From: an uncultured beta proteobacterium
GTDB taxonomy: Bacteria > Pseudomonadota > Gammaproteobacteria > Burkholderiales > Burkholderiaceae_C
Reading direction: 5' to 3'
Assembly: GCA_903828665.1 (NCBI GenBank)
Contig: CAIKMZ010000080.1
Coordinates: forward strand, 1 to 44,653
Length of the DNA: 44,653 nucleotides
Part shown: positions 43,599 to 44,653 of the stretch, one piece after another
Numbering within the stretch: position 1 is the first letter of the stretch
How the letters are laid out: the number at the start of each line of letters is the position of its first letter
Made by a program: the position numbers and the translations under genes
Notes under the pieces: generated by a model
What the model saw: only the letters and a program-made list of their open reading frames with translations
What the model was told of the DNA's origin: nothing
The model's database searches: none

Positions 43599-44474
43599 AT
43601 GACCAATACAACCACTTCCAGCACCCCGGTCTTTCAGCCCGGCACCTCCGACGCCGAGATCGAAGCCGCTGCTGCGCTGGCTGCGCGCCGGCGCTACTTC
43701 ACCGTCTATTTCTGGCGCTACTTCATCCTGGTCGTCTTCCTTGGCGGCTGGGAACTGGCGGTGCGCTTCAAGCTCATCGACCCGTTCTTCTTCGCCAGCC
43801 CCTGGGCCATCGTCCTGCGCCTGCAGGAATGGATTTTCGAAGGCACCTCGGAAGGACCGCTCTGGTTCCACCTCTGGGTCACGATGGAAGAGTCGCTGCT
43901 GGGCTTCTTCTCGGGTTCGATCGCGGGCATCATTGCCGGCATTGCGCTCGGGCGCAACCGCATGCTGGCCGACGTGTTCTCGATCTACATCAAGGTCATC
44001 AACTCGGTGCCGCGCGTGGTGCTGGCGCCGATCTTCATCATGATCTTCGGCCTGGGCCTGACCTCCAAGGTCGCCCTGTCCTTCGTCATGGTGTTCTTCG
44101 TCGTGTTCTCGAACGCCTTCCAGGGCGTGGTGGAAGCCGACCGCAACCTGCTGGCCAACGCGCAGATCCTGGGCGCCAAAGGCTGGCAGCTGACGCGCTC
44201 GGTGGTGATCCCGTCGGCCATGAGCTGGATCTTCGCCTCGCTGCACGTGAGCTTCGGCTTTGCCATCGTCGGCGCGATCGTCGGTGAATTCGTCGGCGCC
44301 CGCTACGGCATCGGCCTGCTCATCAATGTTGCCAAGGGCTCGTTCGACGCCGCCGGCATGTACGCGGCCATCGTCATCATCATGGTCGTGGCCCTGGCCG
44401 CGGAATACGCCATGACCCACGTCGAGAACAAGCTCGCCAAATGGCGCCCGGCGCCGCTGCAGGAACTGCACTGA
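43599..44474 (+). CDS. ABC transporter permease (SsuC/TauC type)
   Basis: A 291-residue inner-membrane permease with about six helices after an N-terminal soluble region. The BPD family motif around EADRNLLANAQILGAKGWQLTRSVVIPSAMSWIFA (the EAA loop that contacts the ATPase) lies near residues 180-215. An in-frame TTG at 43590 directly after the ATPase stop, with AAGG upstream, could extend it by three residues; the ATG at 43599 is used here. It is the last gene of the importer operon and is followed by a terminator. Confidence 0.92.
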   Translation: MTNTTTSSTPVFQPGTSDAEIEAAAALAARRRYFTVYFWRYFILVVFLGGWELAVRFKLIDPFFFASPWAIVLRLQEWIFEGTSEGPLWFHLWVTMEESLLGFFSGSIAGIIAGIALGRNRMLADVFSIYIKVINSVPRVVLAPIFIMIFGLGLTSKVALSFVMVFFVVFSNAFQGVVEADRNLLANAQILGAKGWQLTRSVVIPSAMSWIFASLHVSFGFAIVGAIVGEFVGARYGIGLLINVAKGSFDAAGMYAAIVIIMVVALAAEYAMTHVENKLAKWRPAPLQELH

Positions 44475-44503
44475 TCCGCAACTGCAAGCAGTTCCGCAAC
44501 AAG

Positions 44504-44533
44504 AAGGGCTCCCGATACAGGGGCCCTTTTTTT
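44504..44533 (+). terminator. intrinsic terminator after the ABC importer operon
   Basis: AAGGGCTCC and GGGGCCCTT form a nine-pair stem (one G-U pair) around a short loop, followed by TTTTTTT (to 44533). It lies 30 bp after the permease stop and closes the three-gene operon. The remaining 120 bases to the end of the window contain no supported gene. Confidence 0.88.
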
Positions 44534-44653
44534 GTGTCGCGGGGTCTTGCGACGCTGTTGGCCCATAGCGGCCATTGGGCGAACCGAATTCTCCAGATCG
44601 GTCATTGCCCGGGTAGAAGGCGGAACGCGGGCTTTGTCGGCTCTTGTGCTGCG

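Overview
The window is high-GC DNA from a betaproteobacterium, almost certainly order Burkholderiales and plausibly Comamonadaceae. The signs are a Bug/TctC-type periplasmic binding protein, a fused DctQM TRAP permease, a PimC/PimD-like acyl-CoA dehydrogenase pair, a DUF3422 protein, a ribF-ileS-lspA cluster, and a short TATCAAAAAGATA hairpin before ribF of a kind I associate with Comamonadaceae spacers. Nothing looks like a phage, plasmid, CRISPR array, rRNA or tRNA. It reads as chromosome with one accessory secretion/pilus locus.

Left region (1-10404, all minus strand): a Tad (tight adherence, type IVc pilus) operon running leftward. The order is two Flp pilins, prepilin peptidase CpaA/TadV, a winged-helix plus AAA+ ATPase that is not one of the classical Tad proteins, CpaB, secretin CpaC, a small lipoprotein, a TadG-like protein, two TadE-like pseudopilins, CpaE/TadZ, CpaF/TadA, and the start of TadB, which leaves the window. 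Genes are tightly packed with several stop/start overlaps. The 323-bp leader upstream holds two identical 17-bp copies of a palindromic motif 40 bp apart.

Middle region (10728-25619): mostly housekeeping genes. These are purN and a yceH-type gene (divergent, start codons 13 bp apart), the acyl-CoA dehydrogenase pair, an unknown polytopic membrane protein, an HNH endonuclease, ribF, ileS, lspA, a Na/Pi-cotransporter-PhoU fusion, a Nudix hydrolase translationally coupled to a quinone oxidoreductase, and an EamA permease.

Right region (25620-44653): transport and small-molecule metabolism. It contains a TctC-like binding protein with an SDR that lacks the SDR catalytic Tyr/Lys, a large unrecognised membrane-anchored periplasmic protein (766 aa), a canonical SDR divergent from a TRAP importer (DctP + DctQM), a second EamA permease, a gamma-glutamyltransferase-family enzyme and a DUF3422 protein. 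A two-component system follows, whose histidine kinase gene is broken by one apparent missing base. The divergent porin gene carries an N-terminal Ala/Gln-rich coiled coil, and an 11-bp-period direct repeat between regulator and porin looks like an OmpR-type operator. An ABC importer of the NMT1/SsuA type with a terminator ends the window.

Two composite REP-like inverted repeats (10640-10712 and 25629-25709) sit downstream of gene ends. The least explained items are the wHTH-AAA+ ATPase in the Tad locus, the tandem palindromes upstream of flp, the 766-aa protein, and the frameshifted kinase with its intact regulator and probable operator.
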